From positions 124,001 through 188,000 of the forward strand of contig JAFWPA010000009.1 of assembly GCA_017509685.1 (NCBI GenBank): a stretch of DNA of 64,000 nucleotides, read 5' to 3'. Position numbers and translations under genes: made by a program. Each line of letters begins with the position of its first letter. Within the stretch, counting starts at the first letter, position 1. This stretch comes from Bacteroidales bacterium. GTDB taxonomy: Bacteria; Bacteroidota; Bacteroidia; Bacteroidales; UBA932. The notes under the pieces are model-generated. The model was not told the DNA's origin, made no database searches, and saw nothing but the letters and a program-made list of their open reading frames with translations. This document shows positions 53,659 to 61,022 of the stretch, piece by piece.

Positions 53659-54243
53659 TTACGCCTTATTGCGGTACAGCTTGAGCCAGGTGGCCAGCGA
53701 CCACAGGCCGTTGATCAGGTACAGTCCGCACACGATGGGCATGAACACATTGCCCACGCTGATGTGCAGGATAATCTGGGTAATATTCACCAGCAGCCAC
53801 ACAATCCAGCATTCCCACTTCTTGAGGGAACTGAGCAGCTGTGCCAGTAGGATGAGAGCGGTGACAAGGCAGTCCAGGTAAGGGTGAGGATCGGCCGGGA
53901 AGAGCTTGTCCAGCGTAAGGCCCCAAAGACCGGCGACAAGCGTAGTTCCCGCCACGCAGATAACGGCAGCCGAAGGGCTCAGGGAGCTCACTTTGAGGGC
54001 CGATGCATCCTGCGAACTCTGTTCGTCCTCCTTGGGATGTGTCCAGCGGTAATGGCCCAGGATGTTGATGGCCAGGGAAACCGGCTGCAGCAGCAGGCTG
54101 GCATAGAGGCTCTTGTCCCAGAACAGGAAAAACAGCGAGGCGGTGTACAGGTAGCCCACCCAAAAGTTGTATTTGGAGTTGCGGCCCGCCAGGAACACAC
54201 ACGTAAGGCCCAGCACGCTGGATATGAGGTCTAACCAGTTCAT
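53659..54243 (-). CDS. pnuC: PnuC-type nicotinamide riboside transporter
   Basis: 194 residues, about seven membrane segments. Family features: an early [18 protein letters not shown], then [37 protein letters not shown] with the W-x-x-W-x-x-x-N motif, and [20 protein letters not shown]. It imports nicotinamide riboside (or thiamine in PnuT relatives). The start overlaps the sufB stop (GGATGA), so it is translationally coupled to sufB; no NadR-type kinase is visible nearby. An acidic loop ([10 protein letters not shown]) lies in the middle. Confidence 0.88.
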   Translation of the reverse strand: MNWLDLISSVLGLTCVFLAGRNSKYNFWVGYLYTASLFFLFWDKSLYASLLLQPVSLAINILGHYRWTHPKEDEQSSQDASALKVSSLSPSAAVICVAGTTLVAGLWGLTLDKLFPADPHPYLDCLVTALILLAQLLSSLKKWECWIVWLLVNITQIILHISVGNVFMPIVCGLYLINGLWSLATWLKLYRNKA

Positions 54244-55682
54244 CCTACCGATCCTTCAAGTGACACTTGCAGCAGTTTCTGCGCCTCAACGGCAAATTCC
54301 ATCGGCAAACGGGAAAGCACCTCACGCGCATAACCGTTCACGATGAGGCCCACAGCCTCTTCGGGGCCGATTCCCCGCTGGTTGCAGTAGAACAGCTGGT
54401 CCTCCGATATCTTGGAGGTGGTAGCCTCGTGCTCCACGGTGGCCGTGGGATTCTGGCTCTGGATGACCGGGAAGGTGTGTGCCCCGCAGCGGGAGCCGAT
54501 GAGGAGGCTGTCGCACTGGGAATAGTTGCGCGCGTTCTGCGCGTTCTTTCCCATCCGCACCAGGCCGCGGTAGCTGTTCTGGCTTACGCCGGCCGATATA
54601 CCCTTGGACACAATCCGGCTCTTGGTGCCGCGTCCCAAGTGGATCATCTTGGTGCCGGTATCGGCCTGCTGATGATTGTTGGTGACGGCCACGGAGTAGA
54701 ATTCCGAGGCCGAAAAATTGCCTTTCAAGATGGTGGAAGGGTATTTCCAGGTGATGGCGCTGCCGGTTTCCACCTGCGTCCAGCTCAGATGGCTGCCGTC
54801 TCCCTTGCAGATACCGCGCTTGGTCACCAGGTTCAGGATGCCGCCCTTGCCGTCGGCGTCTCCGGGGTACCAGTTCTGGACGGTGGAGTATTTGACATCG
54901 GCATCCTTCTCCACCACAATCTCCACCACGGCGGCGTGCAGCTGCTGCTCGTCGCGCATGGGGGCGGTGCAGCCTTCCATATAGCTCACGTAGGAGCCTT
55001 CATCGGCCACGATGAGCGTGCGCTCGAACTGGCCCGTGCCCTTGGCGTTGATGCGGAAGTAACTGGAAAGCTCCATGGGGCAGCGGACGCCCTTGGGGAT
55101 GTAGCAGAAGGAGCCGTCGGAGAAGACGGCGCTGTTCAGGGCCGCAAAGAAGTTGTCGGAAGCGGGCACAACGGAGGCCAGATACTTGCGCACCAGGTCC
55201 GGATGCTCCTTAACGGCCTCCGAAAAGCTGCAGAAGATGATGCCCTTTTCCTTGAGCGTTTTCTGGAAGGTTGTGGTGACCGAAACGGAGTCAAAGACGG
55301 CGTCCACAGCCACTACGCCGGCCAGCACGTCCCGCTCCTTGAGGGGAATGCCCAGCTTGTCGAAGGTCTCGGCCAGCTTGGGATCTATCTCCTTGGGCCT
55401 GTCCTTGTCCTTCTTAGGCGCGGCAAAGTAGATAATGTCCTGAAAATCAATCTCCGGCATATCCAGATGCGCCCAGTCCGGCTGCGGCATCTTCTGCCAC
55501 TTGCGGAAGGCGTCCAGGCGGAACTCCAGCAGCCACTCCGGCTCTTCCTTCCGGGCCGATATCAGACGCACGATTTCCTCGTTCAACCCCTTGGGAATGA
55601 ACTCCTGCTCTACGTCTGTGACGAACCCTTCCTTGTACTCGCCGGAAGTGAACTCCTGTATGATCTTCTTATCCTGGGACAT
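54240..55682 (-). CDS. sufB: SufB, Fe-S cluster scaffold subunit
   Basis: 480 residues from ATG 55682; an in-frame TTG at 55700 overlaps the promoter. Normal length. Landmarks: [80 protein letters not shown] with Cys399 at the place of the catalytic cysteine, and [16 protein letters not shown]. It builds the nascent cluster with SufC and SufD. Unlike the usual sufBCD order, pnuC and a reversed serpin gene lie between sufB and sufC. The ATG is seven bases after a TATCTTTG box. Confidence 0.97.
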   Translation of the reverse strand: MSQDKKIIQEFTSGEYKEGFVTDVEQEFIPKGLNEEIVRLISARKEEPEWLLEFRLDAFRKWQKMPQPDWAHLDMPEIDFQDIIYFAAPKKDKDRPKEIDPKLAETFDKLGIPLKERDVLAGVVAVDAVFDSVSVTTTFQKTLKEKGIIFCSFSEAVKEHPDLVRKYLASVVPASDNFFAALNSAVFSDGSFCYIPKGVRCPMELSSYFRINAKGTGQFERTLIVADEGSYVSYMEGCTAPMRDEQQLHAAVVEIVVEKDADVKYSTVQNWYPGDADGKGGILNLVTKRGICKGDGSHLSWTQVETGSAITWKYPSTILKGNFSASEFYSVAVTNNHQQADTGTKMIHLGRGTKSRIVSKGISAGVSQNSYRGLVRMGKNAQNARNYSQCDSLLIGSRCGAHTFPVIQSQNPTATVEHEATTSKISEDQLFYCNQRGIGPEEAVGLIVNGYAREVLSRLPMEFAVEAQKLLQVSLEGSVG

Positions 55683-55689
55683 AGGATTG

Positions 55690-55697
55690 CAAAGATA
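55690..55697 (-). promoter_or_regulatory. -7 element of sufB-pnuC
   Basis: TATCTTTG on the minus strand, seven bases upstream of the sufB ATG. Confidence 0.6.
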
Positions 55698-55708
55698 CAA
55701 AAAATAGG

Positions 55709-56974
55709 TTAAATTGTCCTTGCCGTCATAGCGTCCTTGATAATCTGGGCGAAATTGGGCAGCCAGGCAATATCGTAATTCGAGGCCAGAATGCCCATCA
55801 CATTTATGGCAAAATCCGCAGCGGAAGCAATATGGCGCGGAACCTGGTCCGGAACCAGAACGGAAACGCCTTTGGAGTAAAACAACTCCACGTGTGGCAT
55901 TTCCTGTTCGCCTGTCAGGAAATGATACAAGTCCAGGGTATTGGCGCTGGAGACAACATCATCCTGGGGCAAACAGTTCAAAAAGATTCTTTCCTCTTTC
56001 CGGGGGACCCAGCCGGTACAGAGGTTATCCTTCACGACCGCTTCACTGAACCGCCTGAACATTTCCGATTCGGCGTTCAGGATATCCGGATTCAACAGAT
56101 TCTCCAAACGCTGGGCGGAATATTTTTCATTAACCTGGAAAATACTGTAATTCTTGCTCAGGATATACTCTTTTATGTCCGGCATGGCGGATTCCCGGAA
56201 GAGCTCTTCCTGCCTGTATCCCAAGCCGTAATATTCATTGAACGCGAGAAGGGCCTGGATGACGGTAGCGGGAAGCCTGGTCTCTCCCGTCCGGAACAGG
56301 GAGATAAAGGTTTCCGGCATGTTATAAGGACCGCTGCCGGCAAAAGTGTGGGCGAAATGGAGGTCCGGGTACTTTTCGGCCGCCGCCTTCAATACGGCAA
56401 TGGCCGTCTGCCCGCCCTGGGAATAGCCCATGTTGAAGATGCGGTTGTTCTTCCCGGGTTCAAAGGGAATGTCCAGTCCCGGAAGCAGCTCCTGTGCAGC
56501 CAGAAGCGCATCAACGGCGGCCTGCGCGTTCACCTCACCCATACAATAGGCCTGGCTCTTGTCCACCGTTACGCCAAACCCATATAAGTCTGGCGACACG
56601 CACACCAAACCGCTCCCAACCAGGATTTTCTGGATGAGCAGAAAGCCGCCGGAGGGGCAGTCGGCCGTACCGGCTGCCGATGGCCTGTTCACCAGCATGA
56701 TGCCCTTTGCCGGCTTCTGGTCTTTGATCTCATCGCCGTAAGTGATGGTGCCGGAAAGCGTGATCGGATTACCGTAAGGGTCCGATGACGGGTACTCCAT
56801 GACGCAGACGGTCATACCATACGGTTCATCATGCGTAGTGGAGACAATCCTGGCGGGAGGTAACGGTTCCACCTCGGGCTCCACGGGCTCCGGCGCAACA
56901 TCCCTCTTCGAGCAGGAGAACACCGCCAGCGCGGCCATTCCTGCCATCAATATGTATTTGGTTTTCATAGGCAT
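55709..56974 (-). CDS. Alpha/beta-hydrolase lipoprotein (secretory lipase/esterase-like)
   Basis: 421 residues; lipoprotein signal with Cys21 (LAVFSC). A Pro/Glu linker precedes an alpha/beta-hydrolase: [29 protein letters not shown], nucleophile elbow [15 protein letters not shown] (Ser185), [14 protein letters not shown], and later [11 protein letters not shown] (candidate Asp) and VLVDQ-like then [10 protein letters not shown] (candidate His). It resembles secretory lipases and acetyl-esterase-like proteins. Substrate unknown. Start could also be ATG 56968. Divergent from the PCMD gene through a perfect palindrome. Confidence 0.78.
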   Translation of the reverse strand: MPMKTKYILMAGMAALAVFSCSKRDVAPEPVEPEVEPLPPARIVSTTHDEPYGMTVCVMEYPSSDPYGNPITLSGTITYGDEIKDQKPAKGIMLVNRPSAAGTADCPSGGFLLIQKILVGSGLVCVSPDLYGFGVTVDKSQAYCMGEVNAQAAVDALLAAQELLPGLDIPFEPGKNNRIFNMGYSQGGQTAIAVLKAAAEKYPDLHFAHTFAGSGPYNMPETFISLFRTGETRLPATVIQALLAFNEYYGLGYRQEELFRESAMPDIKEYILSKNYSIFQVNEKYSAQRLENLLNPDILNAESEMFRRFSEAVVKDNLCTGWVPRKEERIFLNCLPQDDVVSSANTLDLYHFLTGEQEMPHVELFYSKGVSVLVPDQVPRHIASAADFAINVMGILASNYDIAWLPNFAQIIKDAMTARTI

Positions 56975-56990
56975 TTACAGCTTCAAAAGC

Positions 56991-57028
56991 CAAAGGTACG
57001 AAAAAACGGCCGTTTTTTCGTACCTTTG
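56991..57028. promoter_or_regulatory. Perfect 38-bp palindrome holding two divergent -7 elements
   Basis: The left half CAAAGGTACGAAAAAACGG is followed directly by its exact reverse complement CCGTTTTTTCGTACCTTTG. Each end reads TACCTTTG outward, matching the Bacteroidetes -7 consensus for the hydrolase gene (minus, 16 nt to ATG 56974) and for the PCMD gene (plus, six nt to ATG 57035). It may be a symmetric bidirectional promoter, a regulator site, or both; transcribed, it could form a 19-bp hairpin. Confidence 0.85.
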
Positions 57029-57034
57029 CGTGTG

Positions 57035-57784
57035 ATGAAAAAAGTACTGATTATTCTTTTGACGATTTGTGTTTGCGCGGTCGTCAACGCCCAGCAGCTG
57101 TATAATATGAGCCTGGACGTCTGGTCACAGCAGGGACGTACCTGGAATCCGTATCCCAAGGATGCCGGTAAAGAGCAACGCGTATGGGACAGCGCCAACG
57201 GTGCCATGAAGGTTTTGGGAGTCAATACCACTACGCCGGAATATGAGCACGTGGCCGTTCCCGGCCCGGGGAAAGCGGCCGCCAAGATTGTAAGCCGAAA
57301 AATAACCTGGACCTTCGCGCCCGGTAGTCTTTATACCGGTCAGTTTATCCGCCTTGTCAACTTCTCCGGCATAGAAATGGACAGCGGAACGCCCTTTAAG
57401 GGGCGTCCCAAGAGCCTGTCAGGCTATTATCATTATATTCCCGGCGTCATCGACAACGCCAAGGAACCTTATCTGTCCAAAAAGGGGAAAACAGACAGCG
57501 GCCAAATTGAGGTGGCCCTGTACGACTGGCCCAAGGCGCAGCGCCTTGTGACCACGGAAGGCCACTTCGACCCGGAAGCTGACCCTCACCTGGTTGGAAG
57601 GGGCGTGCTGGTATTATCCCAGGGCACAGACGGTTACGTCCATTTCGAGATTCCCATTGAATACAAGAAGGATGCTACCCCCACCTTTGTAGGGGTCAAC
57701 ATCCTTTCCAGCGCTCTGGGCGAGTATTTCACCGGCAGCAGCAAATCCATCCTGTACATTGACGAACTCCAGTTCAACTACTGA
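57035..57784 (+). CDS. PCMD-domain secreted protein
   Basis: 249 residues from ATG 57035, six bases after TACCTTTG. Signal peptide MKKVLIILLTICVCAVVNAQ. The rest resembles the putative carbohydrate metabolism domain (PCMD, PF13201): GPGKAAAKIVSRKI, GTPFKGRPKSLSGYYHYIPG, SGQIEVALYDW, HFEIPIEYKKDATPTFVGVN, and STYLIDEL-like end SILYIDELQFNY. Beta-sandwich, probably glycan-binding; PCMD proteins are often near SusC/D genes, though none adjoin here. No lipobox. Confidence 0.82.
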   Translation: MKKVLIILLTICVCAVVNAQQLYNMSLDVWSQQGRTWNPYPKDAGKEQRVWDSANGAMKVLGVNTTTPEYEHVAVPGPGKAAAKIVSRKITWTFAPGSLYTGQFIRLVNFSGIEMDSGTPFKGRPKSLSGYYHYIPGVIDNAKEPYLSKKGKTDSGQIEVALYDWPKAQRLVTTEGHFDPEADPHLVGRGVLVLSQGTDGYVHFEIPIEYKKDATPTFVGVNILSSALGEYFTGSSKSILYIDELQFNY

Positions 57785-57792
57785 TCGGCCCG

Positions 57793-59517
57793 TCAATTAT
57801 GTCCGCCACCTCCGCAAGTGGGATTGCCCCAGGGCAGGCAGGTGTTGATGCGGAGGAAATTGCCCCAGCCGGTGAGTTTATGGAAGGTGCACTGCTCGTA
57901 GCCCGCGCCGATGCCGTCGTTATTATAGTCATCTCGATTGTAGAGGCAGACGCTGAGGCTGTAGTGGTCCAGGTGCTGCACGCTCCAACTGACGTCGGCG
58001 TACTGGAGGATAGCCTTGCCGAAGGCCGTGCGCAGGCTGGCGGCAATGGCTGTCAGTTCGGCGTCGCCCGTGTTGGCAGCCAGTTTATCGGCATAGTCCT
58101 GGAGGTCGAAGAATGGATAAATATAGCATTCCTCGGGGTTGTTGCCGGCGGTGTAGAAGCGGTAAACCTGCTTGGTGGCGAGGTCAATGGCCTCCTGCTG
58201 CGACGGGTAGAGGGTGACGAGGCGGTCGGCCAGTCGGCGGGTGACATCGATAATTCCGTCCAGTTCGCTGGTGCGCAGCAGCTTAAAATCGCCATTAAAG
58301 GCCGGGACTACACCACCACCCCTGTAGGCATTCTGCCATTCGGGGGTGATGTCGCTGAGCATATAGGCGAAAGCATCCTCCACGTTGTCCTTCTCGATGA
58401 GTCCTCTGATGAAGGCGGGCAACACGATGTAGCCGGTGGAGAGCAGGTGGGCAGAGCAAGCAATGTACTCGGCTACGTCGCGCAGTTCAGTCTGCGACTC
58501 CATGTTGCCCATCAGGCAGTTGTTCAAGAAGATGGCCTTCAGCGGGGCGCGCCCCGTAGCCTTGATGGCCTGCGAGAGTTCGTACATGTCGAGTCTCTCG
58601 CCGCCGTTCCACTCGTCGCCGATAACGCCTTTGGTGATATCGGGATTTTCAGTGTATTTGCCGGGAATATCGTTCGTGGGGTCGAAGCCGTTGCCGTGGC
58701 CCCAGATGGTAAAAATGTATTCTTCGGCGGGGCAGAAAAGGCTGCTGAACTCGATGAACTGGTGGATGGTGTTGGGATCGTAAAGCCTGGTGGCGATGGC
58801 CTCGGTGTGCATGCCGAGACCGTTCAGTCCTTCCGTGTGCAGATTGTCAAGGTCGGTCTCGCTGTTCAGTTCGAACCACACCACATCGCCGTCGTCGGTC
58901 ATCTGGCTGCTGGTGTTCTGGCCGTACTTGTAGAGGACAGCCACGCGCACCTTGGTGGAATCCGTCAGGTAGGGTCTGACCGCCTCCCAGAAGTCTTTCT
59001 CGATGATGTTGTCCGTCCTGCCGCCGCAGTTGCCATAGACGAAGATGGTATAGCGGGCCTGGAGGCCGGGCACCGACAGCAGCTCGCGCTTGCCCCACTC
59101 GTCAAACCGGGCGGTCTGTGTAGCATCGGCCTTGTCGAAAGTCATTCCGCCTGAGCCTTCGTAGCTTAGCGTCAGCCTGCCGCCTTCGGCCTTGTATGTC
59201 CAGTCCCAGGGACCGTCCTCCATCAGGGTGACCAGCTTACCGTCCCCGGCGGTGTAGGTAAACGGCTGGTGCTGGACGGCAACGGGCTCTTCTTCCGCCA
59301 GGAAGAAAACGTCACACACGCCCGTGCCGTCGGCATTGAACGTCCACACGTTCCATGCCTTACCGTAGTTCCAGATGGAAAAAGTCTTTCCGGAAGCGTC
59401 GGCAACCCATGTGCCGCCAAAGTCCTTAAATCCGGAAGGGGTGCCGTCCTTGTTACAAGACGTCAACACTGCGGCGCAGCAAAGGACGGTTGCAAGTGTC
59501 AGCAGAATTTGTTTCAT
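57793..59517 (-). CDS. Clostripain-family (C11) cysteine peptidase lipoprotein
   Basis: 574 residues; lipoprotein signal with Cys21 (AVLTSC). Residues about 30-130 form a lipocalin-like small beta domain (GGTWVADASGKTFSIWN, LTLSYEGSGGMTFDK). The peptidase domain starts RYTIFVYGNCGG; catalytic His274 in FTIWGHGNG and Cys334 in FLNNCLMGN are present. C11 enzymes cleave after Arg or Lys and are activated by calcium in known members. The C-terminus ends in an odd WGNPTCGGGGHN. No promoter is clear between it and the tRNA terminator. The signal region resembles that of the protein at 60113. Confidence 0.9.
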   Translation of the reverse strand: MKQILLTLATVLCCAAVLTSCNKDGTPSGFKDFGGTWVADASGKTFSIWNYGKAWNVWTFNADGTGVCDVFFLAEEEPVAVQHQPFTYTAGDGKLVTLMEDGPWDWTYKAEGGRLTLSYEGSGGMTFDKADATQTARFDEWGKRELLSVPGLQARYTIFVYGNCGGRTDNIIEKDFWEAVRPYLTDSTKVRVAVLYKYGQNTSSQMTDDGDVVWFELNSETDLDNLHTEGLNGLGMHTEAIATRLYDPNTIHQFIEFSSLFCPAEEYIFTIWGHGNGFDPTNDIPGKYTENPDITKGVIGDEWNGGERLDMYELSQAIKATGRAPLKAIFLNNCLMGNMESQTELRDVAEYIACSAHLLSTGYIVLPAFIRGLIEKDNVEDAFAYMLSDITPEWQNAYRGGGVVPAFNGDFKLLRTSELDGIIDVTRRLADRLVTLYPSQQEAIDLATKQVYRFYTAGNNPEECYIYPFFDLQDYADKLAANTGDAELTAIAASLRTAFGKAILQYADVSWSVQHLDHYSLSVCLYNRDDYNNDGIGAGYEQCTFHKLTGWGNFLRINTCLPWGNPTCGGGGHN

Positions 59518-59544
59518 TATCTATTGCTGTTGTCTTATAGATAA

Positions 59545-59570
59545 AAGCCCGGCCAGAATGGGCCGGGCTT
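59545..59570 (-). terminator. Terminator of tRNA-Leu
   Basis: AAGCCCGGCC, loop CATTCT, GGCCGGGCTT on the minus strand followed by TTATC: a perfect 10-bp GC-rich stem, directly after the tRNA 3' end. Confidence 0.85.
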
Positions 59571-59571
59571 G

Positions 59572-59655
59572 TGCCCAGAGCGGGAATCGAACCCGCACGA
59601 TATTGCTATCACAGGATTTTGAGTCCAGCGCGTCTACCAATTCCGCCATCCGGGC
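59572..59655 (-). tRNA. tRNA-Leu(CAA)
   Basis: 84 nt, class II with a long variable arm. Acceptor arm GCCCGGA pairs with TCTGGGC, D-arm region TGGCGGAATTGGTAGACGCG, anticodon loop CTCAAAA giving CAA (reads UUG), variable arm TGATAGCAATATCG, T-arm GCGGGTTCGATTCCCGC. One U-U mismatch in the anticodon stem. CCA is not encoded. A TATCTTTG box (59668-59675) lies just upstream. Confidence 0.93.
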
Positions 59656-59667
59656 TGGTAGGGATTG

Positions 59668-59675
59668 CAAAGATA
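59668..59675 (-). promoter_or_regulatory. -7 element of tRNA-Leu
   Basis: TATCTTTG on the minus strand, 12 nt upstream of the tRNA 5' end, leaving a short 5' extension for RNase P. Confidence 0.6.
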
Positions 59676-59705
59676 GGTCAAAATCCGGAAATAGCAAAAT
59701 TAGTT

Positions 59706-60092
59706 TTACTTCTGGAAGGTGTAGGAAGTGAGCTCATGGTCACCGCTGTAGGTGTAGATGAGCGTAACCTTTACACCCTTGAGATCCAGGGGAAGAGTGA
59801 GCAGGGAGCGGTCGTTGTCGATGGCCTTGCAGCGATTGAGGAAAGCGTCGGAAGCTTTCTTGTTGCAGGCGTTCTTCTCGCCATTCAGCGTCCAGTAGTG
59901 TACGCCTACCTCCATCTTGGTGAGACCGGCCTGGGCAAAGCCCTCGTCAATGCCGTAGGCAAGGATGTCCATGTTGTCGAAGAAGCTTTCGTCAATTTTG
60001 ACGTGGTACATAACGGTGCCTGTCTCAAGGGGCTGGCAGGAGGAAACCAGAAGGGCCATCACAGCGGCCACAATGGCAAAAATCTTTTTCAT
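59706..60092 (-). CDS. Small lipoprotein of unknown function
   Basis: 128 residues; signal with LLVSSC, Cys19. The mature part is mixed alpha/beta (MYHVKIDESFFDNMDILAYG, VGVHYWTLNGEKNACNKKAS, VKVTLIYTYSGDHELTSYTF). Family not recognised. Third gene of a small operon with 60113-60685 and 60693-60893, 20 nt after the previous stop. Confidence 0.65.
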   Translation of the reverse strand: MKKIFAIVAAVMALLVSSCQPLETGTVMYHVKIDESFFDNMDILAYGIDEGFAQAGLTKMEVGVHYWTLNGEKNACNKKASDAFLNRCKAIDNDRSLLTLPLDLKGVKVTLIYTYSGDHELTSYTFQK

Positions 60093-60112
60093 GGTTTTAA
60101 TGGGTTAAGGGG

Positions 60113-60685
60113 TTATTTCCATTCACCGTGAGTGCCGTTACCGTTAGCATCCACAGACTGTAAATAGGACTTGCTGAAATGACCTTCTTCAAAACGTTGG
60201 GCAACCTTTGTGCCGCTGGCAGGAACGGGGCCCGAGACGGTTACGCGGACTCCGCCCTCTCCAATCAGCTTGCCGTCCTTATTGTAAAAGTAGATCCAGG
60301 CCGAAGGGGAAGGAAGGATATAATCCATCGTTTCCACTGCCTTCACATCATCAAGGGTCTTTCCGGCCTTGAGGGTAGTGGTAAGGTTGTAGCCCATCTC
60401 CAGCGGGAGTTTCACGGCTGTATACTCCACCTTGAAATCGGCCGATACAATCTTCTCGCTCACCTTGGAACCGTTGGTGGCATCCAGATATTCCAGGTTG
60501 AAGTCAAAGTACTGCAGCATGGCACGCGTGGTCTGGAAACTGTACTCCACCACCACTTTGGCAATCTGGGTGTCGGGGTCGTTACCGGAAGGGGTGTCGC
60601 CACCAGGGGTGTTGTCTTTCTGACATGCGGTAAAAGCCAGGGCGCAGCAAAGGACGGCTGCGAGCGTCATCATAGTTTTTTTCAT
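60113..60685 (-). CDS. Lipoprotein of unknown function
   Basis: 190 residues; signal MKKTMMTLAAVLCCALAFTAC with Cys21, then a Gly/Pro/Asp linker (TPGGDTPSGNDPDT) and a beta-rich domain (VVVEYSFQTTRAMLQYFDFN, SADFKVEYTAVKLPLEMGYN). Family not recognised. The signal and first mature residues closely resemble those of the C11 protease at 57793-59517, suggesting shared ancestry of the 5' ends. Probably co-transcribed with the small membrane protein upstream. Confidence 0.65.
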   Translation of the reverse strand: MKKTMMTLAAVLCCALAFTACQKDNTPGGDTPSGNDPDTQIAKVVVEYSFQTTRAMLQYFDFNLEYLDATNGSKVSEKIVSADFKVEYTAVKLPLEMGYNLTTTLKAGKTLDDVKAVETMDYILPSPSAWIYFYNKDGKLIGEGGVRVTVSGPVPASGTKVAQRFEEGHFSKSYLQSVDANGNGTHGEWK

Positions 60686-60692
60686 AACACTA

Positions 60693-60893
60693 CTATTTAT
60701 TAGGATTATTGGTTTTCAGCAATTGTTTGATTTCCTGTTCCAGTTTCCAGTTCCGGTCAATGAAGTCGGAGATTCCCCCCATCAGCTCCCGCGTGCGCCA
60801 GTGGTAATACAGCACGCCCAGCACCAGGCCGATGATGAGCAGGCTTACCACCGTTGAAAGGGCAACCGCCAGTATGAAGGAGAATGTTTCCAC
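60693..60893 (-). CDS. Small single-pass membrane protein
   Basis: 66 residues if read from GTG 60893; a TTG at 60917 lies inside the -7 box and is rejected. A hydrophobic helix (ILAVALSTVVSLLIIGLVLG) is followed by a short charged region (YYHWRTRELMGGISDFIDRN, KLEQEIKQLLKTNN). Family not recognised. The TACCTTTG box (60915-60922) is 21 nt upstream. First gene of a three-gene operon of small envelope proteins. Confidence 0.55.
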   Translation of the reverse strand: METFSFILAVALSTVVSLLIIGLVLGVLYYHWRTRELMGGISDFIDRNWKLEQEIKQLLKTNNPNK

Positions 60894-60914
60894 TTTTTTC
60901 CGAACTTTCTGCCG

Positions 60915-60922
60915 CAAAGGTA
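60915..60922 (-). promoter_or_regulatory. -7 element of the small envelope operon
   Basis: TACCTTTG on the minus strand, 21 nt upstream of GTG 60893. It lies 74 nt from the divergent -7 box of the TPR/AraC regulator. Confidence 0.5.
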
Positions 60923-60951
60923 CAAAATGTCCGGAAAAGTATTGTTCTCAC

Positions 60952-60981
60952 GGCGCACAACTTTGTACTCCTGGCGCACAA
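60952..60981 (+). promoter_or_regulatory. Direct repeat GGCGCACAA, candidate AraC-type operator
   Basis: GGCGCACAA occurs at 60952-60960 and 60973-60981, 21 bp apart, i.e. on the same face of the helix. The second copy covers the -33 region of the promoter whose -7 box TATCTTTG is at 60996-61003. AraC-family proteins typically bind such direct repeats, so autoregulation by the downstream gene is plausible. Confidence 0.5.
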
Positions 60982-60995
60982 ATGACTATTTTTCG

Positions 60996-61003
60996 TATCT
61001 TTG
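60996..61003 (+). promoter_or_regulatory. -7 element of the TPR/AraC regulator gene
   Basis: TATCTTTG, 19 nt before the ATG at 61023. The GGCGCACAA repeat replaces a normal -33 element. Confidence 0.55.
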
Positions 61004-61022
61004 CCATTGCAAAATGCCTATT

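Noticed and set aside
60894..60917. TTG start at 60917 for the small membrane protein
   Set aside because: That TTG is part of the TACCTTTG box and could not be in the mRNA; GTG 60893 is the better start.
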